Below are positions 19,606 to 31,428 of a stretch of DNA of 64,000 bases, one piece after another (within the stretch, counting starts at the first letter, position 1; the number at the start of each line of letters is the position of its first letter). The position numbers and the translations under genes are program-made. The DNA comes from Dryomyza anilis. Taxonomy: Eukaryota > Arthropoda > Insecta > Diptera > Dryomyzidae. The notes beneath the pieces are model-generated. The model was not told the DNA's origin, did not search any database, and saw only the letters and a program-made list of their open reading frames with translations. The stretch is from contig OX638133.1 in NCBI GenBank assembly GCA_951804985.1, positions 53,410,622 through 53,474,621 on the forward strand, read 5' to 3'.

Positions 19606-21044
19606 TGGGGAATTCCACATCAATTCGCCGAGCTTTGCTTCATATTTTAATATGTTGTTATTATTGGTCAATGAAGTTTAAATTTTATTTTTCAGTTTTC
19701 TATCGCAAACTGTAAAAACACAATTTTTGCTGTTTTGAACCACAGCATCCAAAAAATGCCTTTTTAAAATCTGAAAAAATGTACATAAATTCTTTACATT
19801 GTACTAAGATCATTCCACTTTGATTTGGAGTGATAAGAATTTTTCTTCTATTTTTTCTTAACTTTGAAAATTCTGTTTTTTAGTATTTAAATAGCCATAA
19901 TTTTGGATTGGTTTGAGATACATCTGGTATATACTCATATGACTTAAGTACAAACCGTGTTACAAAAAATGGATGTTTTTGTCAACGCCTAGCTGCCATA
20001 TAACATATATAGTAAACATGCTATAACTGAAGATATAAGAGGTATATTATTGAAATTTTGTCCAACATCATGTAATATAAAAATATAATGGACCACTGAA
20101 AATTGTTGCGATCGACCAACTACCACGCCTACCTGTCATATAAATTTAACATATAAAGTGCTAAATCTTTGGTCTTATATGAGTTAAAGTCATGAAATTT
20201 TGCTTGTATTCCTCTTTTGTATGTGATAATATTAATTCGAAGTATGGTCTAGTTCAGTGAACTGCCACGCCTACATGTCATATAAACATAACATATCATC
20301 AGCCATAACTCCGTTTCTATATGAGATATTGCAATGAAATTTTTGATGTTTTAATTTTTTGTAAAGATCAATAATTATACGAAATTAAATTGTGATCGGT
20401 CTACTACAACGCCTACCTACCATATAAATTCGACATATCATTGGTCATAACTCCGGTACTATGCGAGATATGATGATGACCATTATAGACACATAGTATA
20501 CCCTGCTCTTGCTCTTTTCATGGAGACCAAATCAAATACATATTGTAGCACTTTATATGTCATGTTTTTTTGGCAGGTAGACGTCGAAGTAGTCCAATCA
20601 CAACAATTTTTAGTAAAACGTTTTGTTTTTATATTATATGATGTTGGACAAAATTTCAATAATATACCTCTTATATCTTAATAGTTATAACGTGTTTAAT
20701 ATAAATGTTATATGTCAGCTAGGCGTGGAAGTTGACAAAAACCGCCCATTTTTTGTAGAAGAAAAATTCTTACCACTCCAAATCAAAGTGGAATGATCTT
20801 AGTTCAATGTCAAGAATTTATGTAAATTTTTTCAGAATTTTAAAAAGGCAGTTTTTGAATGCTGTGATGCAAAACAGCAAAAATCCTGTTTTTACAGTTT
20901 GCTAAGGGAATGGGGATGCGATAGAAGGGGATGCGATGAAAAATTAAATTTAAACTTCATTGACCAATAATAATAACATAATAAAATATAAAGCGAATCG
21001 GAAGGGGTCAGGTCAAAGCGCGGCGAATTGACGTGGAATGCCCA
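19606..21044. mobile_element. Foldback-type inverted-repeat element
   Basis: The ends match as inverted repeats: left TGGGGAATTCCACATCAATT, right ...GACGTGGAATGCCCA. Homology between the arms continues inward for about 500-600 bases (for example GATCATTCCACTTTGATTTGG at 19810 and its complement at 20790). The centre holds three or four ~125-bp direct modules built on CACGCCTACCTGTCATATAA. No coding capacity. Target DNA is TA-rich on both sides, so the exact duplication cannot be fixed. Confidence 0.8.
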
Positions 21045-21199
21045 ATATATATTTCGATTTTTCATGAATTTAAACTAAAGACAAAATTACTAAATTCTTA
21101 ACGTTATAAATAGTAATTATATAAATAAGTAAAGCAAATATAATAAGATACAAAAACAAAATTAGTTAATAATATAACCATGCCAATTAGAAGAAAATA
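21045..21199. other. AT-rich non-coding DNA
   Basis: Spacer; nothing recognised. Confidence 0.5.
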
Positions 21200-21780
21200 G
21201 ATACTTACTTACTTGAATGGCCCTTACAACCGTGGGTCGGTTTTGGCCGCTGAGATAAAGCCGCTCCAGTCGCTTTTGCTTTGCGCGCGCTGACGACAGT
21301 TAGTTAGGTTGTCCTCAACTTGGTTTTTCCAACGCCGATTTGGACACCCTCTTCTACGCTGTCCACCTTCGAGCCTCGATTCAAGCACCTTCTTAGCTGG
21401 AGTGTTTTCATCCATTCGTTCGATATGACCTAGCCAGCGAAGCCGCTGGATCTTGATGCGCTTGACTATGTCAATGTCGTCGAATAACTCATACAGCTCA
21501 TGGTTCATCCTGATTCGATACTCGTTAACATAGCAGATAGGGCCAAAGATTTTACGGAGAATCTTTCTCTCGAACGCTCCCAGTACTCTCTCATCGGTGG
21601 AGGCCAGCGTCCATGTTTCTGCACCATAAAGTAGGACGGGCATGATGAGTGACTTGTAGAGCGTTATTTTTGTCCGGCGAGAAAGGGCAAAGGTGACATT
21701 TATGGGAACGGTCACCACAGCGCTTACGCAGGAGATAACGTCTACATTGTGCCGACCAGCGACGGAGACACGTGTACAAG
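21200..21780 (-). pseudogene. Non-LTR retrotransposon RT C-terminal fragment
   Basis: The frame 21718-21224 encodes the region after the RT palm of an endonuclease-RT polyprotein: LYKSLIMPVLLYGAETW, FERKILRKIFGP, RLRWLGHIERMDE. These are widespread non-LTR motifs, most like RTE-type elements. The 5' part is lost, and upstream residues continue in another frame to about 21780. The 3' edge ends in short AAGT repeats (21200-21215), as some non-LTR tails do. Without the endonuclease and palm it cannot be active. Confidence 0.75.
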
Positions 21781-21893
21781 ATGAGGAGAGAGAAAATTTA
21801 TGTCATGGAGTAAGTAGAGCGTCACAATGGGATCCGGAGAATGCCGGAGAGAAGATGAAAAAACGAACATAATTCACATTCGTTCATTGGGTG

Positions 21894-22865
21894 TCGTGTA
21901 AGATGATCAATGGAGTCTAGAGCAAATACGAAATGCTTAAAAGATGGACCCCGACATCGCAAAAATTCGGACGTTCAAGGAACAACAAAAAAGAAAACCA
22001 TTATGGAAAGAGTTAGCAACCAACAGTCCAATAAGTAGGGATTACTGGGCGCAGTGGCAAGGCCTGAAGCTACAAAATGGTTGTTTGTACCGTGTGTGGG
22101 AAAGTGAAAATGGCAGATCTGCACGAAATTTGATTGTTGTTCCCAAGTCAAGAATAAAAGCCATAGTACTGAAATGCCATTGTGGAACCAATGGATGTCA
22201 CTTGAGCATTAATAAAACGATTGAAGAAGTCAATCCGCCTACTGGATTCACATATGTAAGCAATGTGTATCCACAAAAAGAAAACCCGTCAGAAGTTGCG
22301 GTAAGATAAGATGATTGTTCCCAAGTCAAAAATAAAAGCCATAGTACTGAAATGCCATTGTGGAACCAATGGATGTCACTTGAGCATTAATAAAACGATT
22401 GAAGAAGTCAATCCGCCTACTGGATTCACATATGTAAGCAATGTGTATCCACAAAAAGAAAACCCGTCAGAAGTTGCGGTAAGATAAATCAATACAACGT
22501 AGGAGCACATTGCGAACGTACTGCAATGGATGGGCAAAAGCCGATTCCAAAAAGTGTTTTGCGTAAGAGAAAAAGTGAAGACTGAGACGAGTTGCATCAG
22601 TCCTTAAGGCAGAGGATACAAACTCCAAGTAGTAAGATAAAGTCCAGATACGACTTGAGAGCAAACTCTGAGGGGTTTAAGGAAGGAGATCTGGTTATGC
22701 TTTGTAGCCCGCCACGAGTGAATTTGATAAATCCAAAACTATAAACACACCGGGAAGGACCGTACAGGATAATTAAAAGGATAAATGACATTGTGTATCG
22801 GATTCAGAATACTACAGGCGTCAGACGAAAAATGAAAGTAGTACATTTAGAAAGATTGGTGCCAT
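21894..22865 (+). pseudogene. Gypsy-type pol 3' fragment (integrase), internally deleted and duplicated
   Basis: The first frame (21944-22309) is the region before and including an integrase zinc finger (YWAQWQGLKLQNGCLYRVW..., CHCGTNGCHLS). The core is deleted: the frame jumps into the later part of integrase (from PPTGFTYVSN). The end (22730-22862) reads YRIIKRINDIVYRIQ...VVHLERLVPYIE, the usual Gypsy integrase C-terminus. A following 3' LTR confirms polarity. The missing catalytic core and a 178-bp duplication make it inactive. Confidence 0.75.
22133..22488 (+). repeat. 178-bp tandem duplication in the Gypsy fragment
   Basis: The block from GATTGTTCCCAAGTCAA to GTTGCGGTAAGATAA occurs twice in a row with only one or two differences. 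Confidence 0.9.
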
Positions 22866-22921
22866 ATATAGAGAGAGAGGATTAACATCTGTTCGGAACG
22901 AACAGATTTTGGTGGAGGGCA

Positions 22922-23299
22922 GTGTTACGAAAAGAGGTAATTTGCCCCACAGTGCAAGCATTCAACAATAATAAATGAGACGCAAGACAATTCAGCGCAC
23001 TAAGCAATGTGTTAGAAAGAGACGGAAGATCATTCAGCGCACTAAGCTATGTGCGAGAAAGAGAGGGAAGATAAACACATTAAAACACATGAGTGCGAAT
23101 GAGATGCCAATAGCATGTGTCATTCACGAAACGAGTAGAAGGTTCTCGAAGAATTTGTTATTAATCAAGTTGTTTATTAAAGTGAATTAATAAAGTTAAT
23201 TGTTATAATTTAAACCAAACATAAGAGTGTTTTTATTTTGTACACAATCCAGAGATACGAACTTGTAGAACAGTTTTCCGTAGACTGAATTTTCGTAAC
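22922..23299 (+). repeat. 3' LTR of the Gypsy-type element
   Basis: A purine-rich tract (TTTTGGTGGAGGGCAG) is followed by TGTTACG, and the repeat closes with CGTAACA, giving TG...CA ends with 7-base inverted termini. It lies just after the integrase C-terminus. It contains a short internal duplication (ATTCAGCGCACTAAGC). No matching 5' LTR is in the window. Confidence 0.75.
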
Positions 23300-23718
23300 A
23301 GTATATTAACTTAATTAGTGGATAGTATGTCTATCTTGTGATTTTTTTTGTAACTGGTTTTGATTGCTGATTACAAACGCAAATAGACTTTATTTTAATT
23401 GATTTCACAACAACCAATAGCTAACAATTAGGTTGAGACTTTACTAAGTGAATCATTTAGATTTGTATAATAATTTGCATCAACATAATATTTTAAATGA
23501 GTAATCCTATATTATATATTAATTTTTTTTAATTAATAGTCGAGAATTCAAAGAGTGTTATGATCAATACTCAATTGATCGCATGTTAGTCCTTAAAATG
23601 GTATAATCAATTATTAACATTACATTTTCTTGTATTTGCTTGCGATTGCTTTTAATATCCAGTTCAATTAATTAAAAATAAATAAATGAAATAATCAACT
23701 TAAATATAAATCTTTGCA
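23300..23718. other. AT-rich DNA, possible leader of second Gypsy element
   Basis: No clear LTR or primer-binding site was found. It precedes the RING ORF and may include a decayed 5' LTR. Confidence 0.3.
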
Positions 23719-24187
23719 ATGGCGGTTGCTCGTAGTAATGAGAATTTAGCTACACTATGAGCTGATGATTTAGAACAGTGTACAATCTGCAACGAATCAT
23801 TACAAATACTAGACGATATATAAAATAGAAACGCCTTGCAATCACAAATTTCACCGATCATGTATTAATATTTGGATCAATTCTAATGAATTATGTCCTG
23901 TCTGCAGACGCGTTTGTAGACTATCTGATTTGAAACCTTTAATTACTAATCCCGCTAGCTCAGATCCTTTGAATGATTTAAATCAATATTCGAGCTCATT
24001 TCAAGCTAGACATGGAGCGGTTCCCCGTAATCGGCCTCATACTCGCTTGTATACACAAACAAATAGGGGTCGTGGTAGTTCGCATACCACTAACGTACCA
24101 ATCGGAAATACTAGTACACGGTTAAAAATATTCGGTTATTTTTTAAACTTTTTTGGATTGTATATGTCTCGACCAAAAAAAGATTAA
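23719..24187 (+). pseudogene. RING-H2 finger ORF upstream of a Gypsy-type gag
   Basis: From ATG 23719 the frame reads MAVARSNENLATL, a TGA stop, then ADDLEQCTICNESL. After a frame change it continues PCNHKFHRSC...CPVCRR, giving the C-x2-C, C-x-H-x2-H-x2-C, C-x2-C order of a RING-H2 domain (E3 ubiquitin ligase type). A Ser/Arg/Gly-rich tail follows (RNRPHTRLYTQTNRGRG). At least one stop and one frameshift break it. A Gypsy-type gag starts about 1.3 kb downstream on the same strand, so this may be the N-terminal part of the retroelement gag region or a captured host RING gene. Both readings are inference. Confidence 0.5.
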
Positions 24188-24589
24188 ATTGTAATAATCC
24201 TAAAAGATTAAAAAAAGTTTGTAATACCTCACTGCATTACATTGTAATACATATTGTATTACTTTGCATGTAATCCTACGGGATTACAATTAATGCTGAA
24301 AAAGATTGAAAATCTGTTTTTGTAAAAAAAGTTTAAAAAATATATATTTTATATTAAAAATAATATATTTTTATTATTTTCATTATTATTTTATAATTAA
24401 TAACACTTTGTACACTCTTTAATTATTTTTCGTCTCTTTCGAAATTATTTTCATGTCATCAGCGCACACCTTGTCCCCTACAGATCTTCTAACATACCGC
24501 CAACTAGCTTTACTGTCATTTACTTTTAGAGCTATTTAAACATATTGTCGTCAAAAAAGGCATTTAGAATTTTAAAAATCGAGCACTGA
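24188..24589. other. AT-rich non-coding DNA
   Basis: No feature recognised. Confidence 0.5.
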
Positions 24590-24895
24590 TGTGAATGATA
24601 CTAACATGGCGACATTATCACAGGTTCGAATCTTGGCCGTGGTCCTAATTTTTAAATTTTTTTTTTTTTTTTAATTGTTTTTTCTTCACTATTTTTATTT
24701 TCTTTTTTTTGTTATGTATTTCAATAGCTAGCAGTATTTTTAATGTGTTAGTTGCTTTATTATTTATTTATCTTTAAATAATTTTTTTCATAATTCGTAA
24801 GTAATAATTACAAAAAAAAAACAGAAAGAATAAAAAAAAAATTCCCTGGCCGAGATTCGAACTTGCGATTCTGAACAAAATTTAGTAAGTATGGT
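24590..24895. repeat. Inverted pair of tRNA-like B-box segments
   Basis: Plus strand at about 24621 reads AGGTTCGAATCTTGGCC; about 24846-24870 reads CTGGCCGAGATTCGAACTT, its near complement. Both contain a Pol III B-box-like GTTCGAATC and flank T- and A-runs, so the stretch could fold back. It may be two tRNA-derived SINE ends in opposite orientation. Confidence 0.45.
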
Positions 24896-25089
24896 TTACA
24901 ATTTAATCTTATATGGTTTAAACATATTAAATAAACAGACAAATAAACTATATGAGTTTAAATTTTAATACAATCGGAATAAATTTAAATTTTTAAACCA
25001 TAAACTAAAAAAATTACATTTCCATGTTTAATAAGAAATATATTAAATTTCAATCTGAAAAAGTTTAAAAATGGGTGTAAACTATTGGT

Positions 25090-25286
25090 TAGCCGGCCTC
25101 AGCAGTCCAGAGGTAGCGCGCTGGACTTGCATTCTGAAGGTCTCGGGTTCGAATCCCGGCTTGGGCATGGGCGCTCGTGGTGATATTAACCACAAAATGG
25201 TAGGGAATAGATTTCACGGTACAATGGATATAGTCTGTCTGAGTGCTGTGGATCTTAGTAGATTTTCCAAAAAAAAAAAAAAAAAA
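25090..25286 (+). mobile_element. tRNA-derived SINE
   Basis: A tRNA-like head has an A-box-like segment (CAGAGGTAGCGCGC) and a B box (GGTTCGAATCC), then an unrelated body and an 18-base A-tail (25269-25286). ATTGGT occurs immediately before (25084-25089) and after the A-tail (25286-25291), a plausible target duplication. The anticodon stem does not pair well, so a functional tRNA is unlikely. Confidence 0.7.
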
Positions 25287-25389
25287 TTGGTAAGTTTAAA
25301 AATTAGACATAAAAGTATAGAAATCATCTGTAATCCAAAGAAGAGTTTACAAAATATTCCAACATTTTTTTACCATGTATAAATAACGA

Positions 25390-27129
25390 GCACACACCAC
25401 AGCATCCACGTAGAAATACGGTAGGTACTTCAAATCCCCCAAATTTTCTATCTGAAGACATAGTTCAAACTCTTATTCGCGATCTCTGAACGACTTTCGT
25501 CAATATTGTCTGACGAATTACAAGCGCTATTTCGTAATATGAATCTCGCACCCGATTTCCAAGATCGTCGTGAAGGCAATGCGCCGGTTTGGCCGGAAGA
25601 AAAGCCTTATAATCCTCATGATTATACAGTGCAAGGTGCCCGTCAGAACGTCCAGGTATAAATAATAATAAAATTTCAAATATAATTTCTAAATGGCATA
25701 TAAAATTCACCGGTTATGCAGAAGATATGTCAGTTGAGGATTTTATCTATAGAGTGAATGCGTCACAATCTTTGAATGGAAATTTTAATATATTATGTAA
25801 ATATGCTCACATTATTTAGTCGCAATGCGGAAGCTTGGTTTTGGCGTCATCATCATCAAAGCGATAATCTCGAGTGGTTTGATATGTGCGACGCTTTGCG
25901 CCGCAATTATAAAGACCACCTTACTGATAAAAAAGAAAACCTTCGTAGACGGAGACAGAAATCTTCTGAGAACTTCGATCAATACCTTGACGCAATGTTG
26001 ATGTTGTCTGACAAACTTGGGGTAACCATGTCTGATATTGAATTAGTTCATACCATGCTGCGGAACCTAAAACCAGAATTGAGACACGAACTGCTTCATT
26101 TAAACTTCACGGATATTTCCACTCTAAGGCGTGAATGCAAAAAGCATGAAAATTTCTTCGTGAATTATAACAATTTCGCAGCGCAGCCTCGTTCATTGCC
26201 TAATAGAAGATTATTGCTGAGATAGTTCATGACAATGTAAATATAGATGAAGAGTTCAGTGAATCAGTTTCAAGAGTTTCTGAAGTAAACGCTACTAATA
26301 TTTTTCATTGTTGGAATTGTGACGATACCGGTCATAAATATCAAGATTGTGTCCAATAACCGCGTAGGGCGTTTTGATAGGGATATGTGAATTAAATACC
26401 TATAAGCCAAACTGTTCGAGATGTAATCAGAACTCGGAAAACTCCAGATCGGATGTCCAGTCAATAACTCATATTAAAATATTAACCAGAACCTCAGCTC
26501 AACAAAACAACCCGAGTATATTCCCTAAACTATCCCCTATCAAGCCCTTTCATGTACGTTTAGCTGAATATAAAAAAGTGAAAGCTAGAATATTCACCGA
26601 AAATTTTGAAATTAAACCAGTGAAGCGTTCTATCCAGCGTATGTGTAAATTTTGGTTCGATAGAAAAATTTACGTAAATTTGTTGTTTCATCAATTATTT
26701 ATAAAAGTAACGATATTAGACCGTTTATCGAAATTGAAATTAGTGAAATAAAAAAATATTTGTCGTTGTTAGATAGCGGCGCGAATAAAAGTGTTATAGG
26801 AGGTGAACTTGCGTTACAGATTATTGATTCACGGGTTATTTTTTTTAAGAATTAATGGCACTGTGAAAACTGGGGCTGGACAGAAGCAAGAAATTGTGGG
26901 GTTATTCATTATCATATTATAACGATTTGGTTAAAACTGTGGAATTTTCGTTAGTTCCCTCCATAGCTCAAAACGTGATATGCGGAATGGATTTTTGGGT
27001 CCAATTTGGTATTAATTTGTCAACGGAATATAAAGTTAGTGAAATAACAACTGAATCTGATTTTATATTGAGTTGTCTGCAACGCAAACGACTTAATTCA
27101 ATTATTGATGCATTTCCGTCTTTTGAAAG
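25390..27129 (+). pseudogene. Gypsy-type gag and protease, 5' part of interrupted element
   Basis: Gag homology is spread over several frames. The best part (25776-26225) reads LFSRNAEAWFWRHH and ends before a CCHC knuckle at about 26307-26358 (CWNCDDTGHKYQDC). A protease motif LLDSGANKSVIGG lies near 26770, and its C-terminal part with ICGMDFW is at about 26890-27010. Frameshifts and stops are common. The frame ends at SFES and resumes at 31429 after the inserted copia, where the RT starts. Confidence 0.7.
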
Positions 27130-27281
27130 TGTTAAAACTTGAAAACTACTTTGTTAATTTATACCTGCTGATACTTTATGTTTTTGAATCATGTTCTTAG
27201 TTTGAATTTTATAATAATTTTTCTAAACTGTTTGTTTAAAATCACGTTTTTGAATTGCATTAAAAACCTATAGTTATAAAA
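27130..27281 (+). repeat. Copia 5' LTR
   Basis: 152 bases, collinear with the 3' LTR apart from two deletions and one short insertion; ends CCTATAGTTATAAAA. Confidence 0.85.
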
Positions 27282-27299
27282 GGTTGTGGGCCCAGATAA

Positions 27300-30200
27300 G
27301 GCTACTGGTATCGTGCAATTCGCCGGATAGAATTTTGAAAATTGGTGTTTTCGAGTTCAAAAGTATCTGTCTTCTGCAGGATGTTTGGAAGCTGTAAAAC
27401 AGTCAGCTCCATCCACGTTAGCTGGTTCATCTAATGCAAGCGCTGCAGAATCAACGTCAGGGACATCTCGTGATGCCGACTTCATTAAAAAGGATGCAAA
27501 AGCCCAAGATATAATCACATGTTTTGTGCATGATGATTATTTAGAATACATCAGAGACAAGTCGTCCGCCAAGGATATGTGGGATTCATTAACAGTATCG
27601 TTCGCTAAAAAATCGCCACAGAATCAAACTCTAATTCGTAAAGAACTGGCAAATTTACGACACAGAGAGGGAGAGGACTTGAATACGCATTTATTGAAAT
27701 TCGATTCGCTAGTGAGGCAGTTAAAGACTGCAGGAGCGAAGCCAGAAGAGGCTGATCTGGTTTCTCAGTTGTTCATAACTCTTCCGGAGTCATACGACGC
27801 AATTGTTACTGCTTTAGAGAACTTACCAGAAGAAGAACTGAAATTGAACACAGTGAAGGTGCGCTTACTTTCAGAAGAATCCAAGAAGAAGAATCGAGTA
27901 TGTGAAGAATCAGTTCAAAAAGTGTCACCAATTTCATCAAAGAAGAAGTCTCACGCACGTTTTAATGGAAAATGTCATCGGTGCGGCAAGTTTGGCCATA
28001 TGAAGAAGGATTGCCGAGTCAAAGAAGCAAAAGTTGCTACACAGTCAATGTATGGCGTAAGTTTTATGGCAGACTCGCATCAACAATCAACTTCAGGTGT
28101 ATCGCAGAGAGAGGTGGTGTTTGCTCTAGACTCTGGTGCTACGGACCACTTCGTCAAACATGAAAGTATATTTAATGAACTGTGAAAATTAAATGCTCCA
28201 AGATATATAAATGTTGCCAAGGCTGATCAAAGTATTTTAGTATCAAAAATTGGAACAATCACTGGATTAAACAATACTGGAACGACTATAAATCTGAACA
28301 ACGTCCTATATAGTCCTCAATTTAGAGAAAATATTTTATCGGTGAGCAAAATGGTTGAAGCTGGTTTACATGTGCAATTTGAGAAAACGCGCGCATTTAT
28401 TCGAAAGGAAGGAAAAGTCATTGCAGCATCACATCGATGCGGTAATCTTTTTGAACTCAAAATGAAGATTATCAAAACAGTGGCAAATTTAAGTACATTG
28501 GAGAAGGGAACGTTATGGCATAAACGTTTGGGTCACATCAGTCAACAAGGCTATAACGAACTTGTAAAACATAGCATGGCAACTGGAGAGTGTATGTTGA
28601 ACTTTTGTGACGTTTGCATACAAAGTAAGCACAGTCGGAATTCGTTTAGTGGAACAAGAATCAGAGCTACTAGGCCAATCGAGCACATTCATTCGGATGT
28701 GTGTGGACCCATAAGTCCAACGGCGTGGGATGGATCTAAATACATTTTAACATTCATAGATGATTGTACACATTTTACAATGATATATCTATTGAAGAAG
28801 AAATCGGAAGTGTTTGAAAATTTTAAAGAATATGAGGCAGTAGTAGCGGCAAAGTTTGGAACAAAAATTTCGACGCTAACAGTAGATCAAGGACCCGAAT
28901 ATAGATCAAGTGCCATGATACATTTTTGCAAACAGAATGACATTCAGATACATGAAACCATGGCGTATTCTCCACAGCAAAATGGAGTTGCAGAGAGATA
29001 TAATCGAACACTTGTTGCAAAAATGCGTTCAATTATTTTAGAAGCCGGTGCTCCAAAATCAATGTGGTGTGAAGCAGCTCTTACGAGTGCCTACTTAATC
29101 AATAGAAGTCCAACTAGTTCGTTGCAAGTACACAAGACGCCTGCTGAGTTGTGGTATAATCATAAGCCAAACTTTAAAAAGCTACGTATTTTCGGATGTC
29201 AAGCATATGCGTGGGTTCCCGAGCAGAAGCGTATGAAACTGGACGCGAAAGCAAAGCGTACATTTTGATTGGATACTGTCCCAATGGTTACCGGCTGTGG
29301 GACACAGAAAAGCGCAACGTGATGTTAGCTCGTGATGTTAAATGTAACGAAGAATGCTACCCATTTAAGAACATAGAGGATGTCAACCCAGATCGATTTG
29401 TTGTAGACCGTTATGATCAAGAGAGGGAATGCAGCGACTCAGAAAATCAAGCACAAGACAATTCGAATAGACCTGAAGAATAAAATGGATCAACTGATCA
29501 TAATGTTCAGGAGCAAGAACATTTAGATGTCATTGAACCGCATCAAGTTCCACCAGTCATTGAATCATCAGAAGTCATGCCGCATAATAATAACGATGAT
29601 ATTCCAATCGAGCCTAGGCGAAGTTCGAGACAACGAGATCAACCTAAGAAATTAGCGGACTATTATTTGTCGTTATTCGAAGCAACATCTGGTAGAACAA
29701 TGGATATTCCGAATACTTTTTCGGATATTGAAGATTGTGAAGACAAGGCTAAATGGTTAGCTGCGATCCAAGAAGAATAACAATCAATGCAGAAAAACAA
29801 CGTGTGGAAAATTGTCAAGAAACCAGAAAACAAGAACATATTAAAGTCAAAATGGATCTTCAAAATAAAGGAGGATTCTGATGGGAATGCGATACGTTAC
29901 AAGGCGAGACTAGTCGCCAAAGGATTTTTACAAAAATACGGAACAGACTATGAAGACACTTACTCACCAGTTGCTAAATTGGTCACGATGCGTGTAATTT
30001 TGGCGGTTGGAGTTTCCAAAGGTTTTTATTTTCATCAACTCGATGTTAAAACTGCCTTTCTTCATGGTGACTTAAAAGAAACTATTTACATGGAAGTCCC
30101 TGAAGGAATGTGTACGGAAACAGGTATGTCTTTGAAACTAGAAAAATCTCTGTATGGACTAAAGCAAAGTCCTCGTTGCTGGAACGAGAAGTTCAATTTG

Positions 30201-31262
30201 CATTTGCTTAATATTGGTTTCCAAAGGTCGAAACATTACTATTGCCTTTTTACTCATATTTCAAATTATAGTGTCATTCTACTTTTGTTGTATGTTGATG
30301 ACGTACTGATTGCAGGTAACAAGCTATCTGAAATAGAAAAACTAACGAAAATGCTGTCATTAAATTTTGAAATGTCTGACTATGGTCCATTAAAATATTA
30401 TCTTGGTATCAAGGTTGATTATGACCGTGATAAAGGATTAATGACTGTTTGTCAAGAAAGCAATATTGATAAAATTTTGTTGAAATTTGGAATGGCCGAT
30501 TGTAATAGTGCTAGGTCGCCTATGGAAACTAGACTTCAACTGAAACATCAAGAAAAAGAACGCAGTACAACTAATCCTTATCGCGAGTTGTTAGGATGTT
30601 TAATGTATTTGATGCTGTGTGTTCGACCTGATATCTGCAGTTGGCTACATGGGCAGATTCCAGCAAAATCCTGGTGAAATTCATTGGGTAACGTTGAAAA
30701 GAATATTACGGTATTTAAAGGGTTCGAAATGCATTAAACTTCGATACAGTGTACAGTACAGAAGCTCTTGTTGGTTTCGCTGATGCAGATTTGGGATCTA
30801 GTCAGGATGATCGTAAATCGACAAGCGGATACATATTTTATGTATTTGGAAATCCTGTATCATGGTCTAGTAAAAAACAGACCACAGTTGCAACATCATC
30901 TAGTGAAGCTGAGTACGTAGCACTTAGCAATGCGACTTCAGAGGGAATTTGGATTCGTGGTATTCTAGAAGATGTACAAATATTATCAGAAAAGGATTCA
31001 ATCACAATATATGAAGACAATATATGCAGGTTGTATATCAATGGCGAAAAATGTTGAGTGCAAACGCACGAAGCACATTGACATCAAGCATCATTTTCTC
31101 CGAGATCATATAATGAAGGGAAATCTGAAAATTGAATACGTGTCAACAAAGAATCAAATAGCTGATATTTTCACAAAATCTCTTGATATTGCAAGTTTTG
31201 AAAACATTAGAAATTTATTAAAATTGTCTAATTGCGAGAGGGTGTTAAAACTTGAAAACTAG
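27300..31262 (+). pseudogene. Copia gag-pol, broken by stops and frameshifts
   Basis: Gag includes the CCHC knuckle CHRCGKFGHMKKDC (about 27970-28015) and protease DSGATDHF (about 28130). Integrase has WHKRLGH and CDVCIQSKHS (zinc site), HSDVCGP and DQGPEYRSS, and QQNGVAERYNRT (DDE core). RT has HQLDVKTAFLHG and YVDDVLIAG (about 30290). RNase H has DADLGSSQDDRKSTSGY and SSSEAEYVAL. Breaks include stops near 27328, 28183, 29481 and 29778 and frameshifts near 29266, 30650 and 31040. No plausible start ATG remains. Confidence 0.9.
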
Positions 31263-31423
31263 TTTGTTAATTTATACCTGCTGATACTTTATGTTTTTGA
31301 ATCATGTTCTTAGTTTTTTCATATGTTTGAATTTTATAATAATTTTTCTATTCTAAAATAAGTTTTCTTCATAAACTGTTTGTTTAAAATCACGTTTTTG
31401 AATTGCAACCTATAGTTATAAAA
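31243..31423 (+). repeat. Copia 3' LTR
   Basis: 181 bases beginning TGTTAAAACTTG, preceded by a purine tract (GCGAGAGG) and followed by the GAAAG duplication. Confidence 0.88.
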
Positions 31424-31428
31424 GAAAG

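Larger units (their letters stand above)
27130..31423 (+). mobile_element. Ty1/copia LTR retrotransposon nested in Gypsy
   Basis: LTRs begin TGTTAAAACTTGAAAACT (27130-27281, and 31243-31423) and the element is flanked by a 5-bp duplication, GAAAG (27125-27129 and 31424-31428). The left LTR has two small deletions relative to the right. The sequence just inside the left LTR (GGTTGTGGGCCCAG) resembles the copia primer site that pairs with an internal part of initiator tRNA-Met. The order gag, protease, integrase, RT, RNase H is copia-type. Confidence 0.92.

Noticed and set aside
25090..25165. A functional tRNA gene
   Set aside because: A and B boxes are good but the anticodon and acceptor stems do not pair, and an unrelated body with A-tail follows; a SINE fits better.
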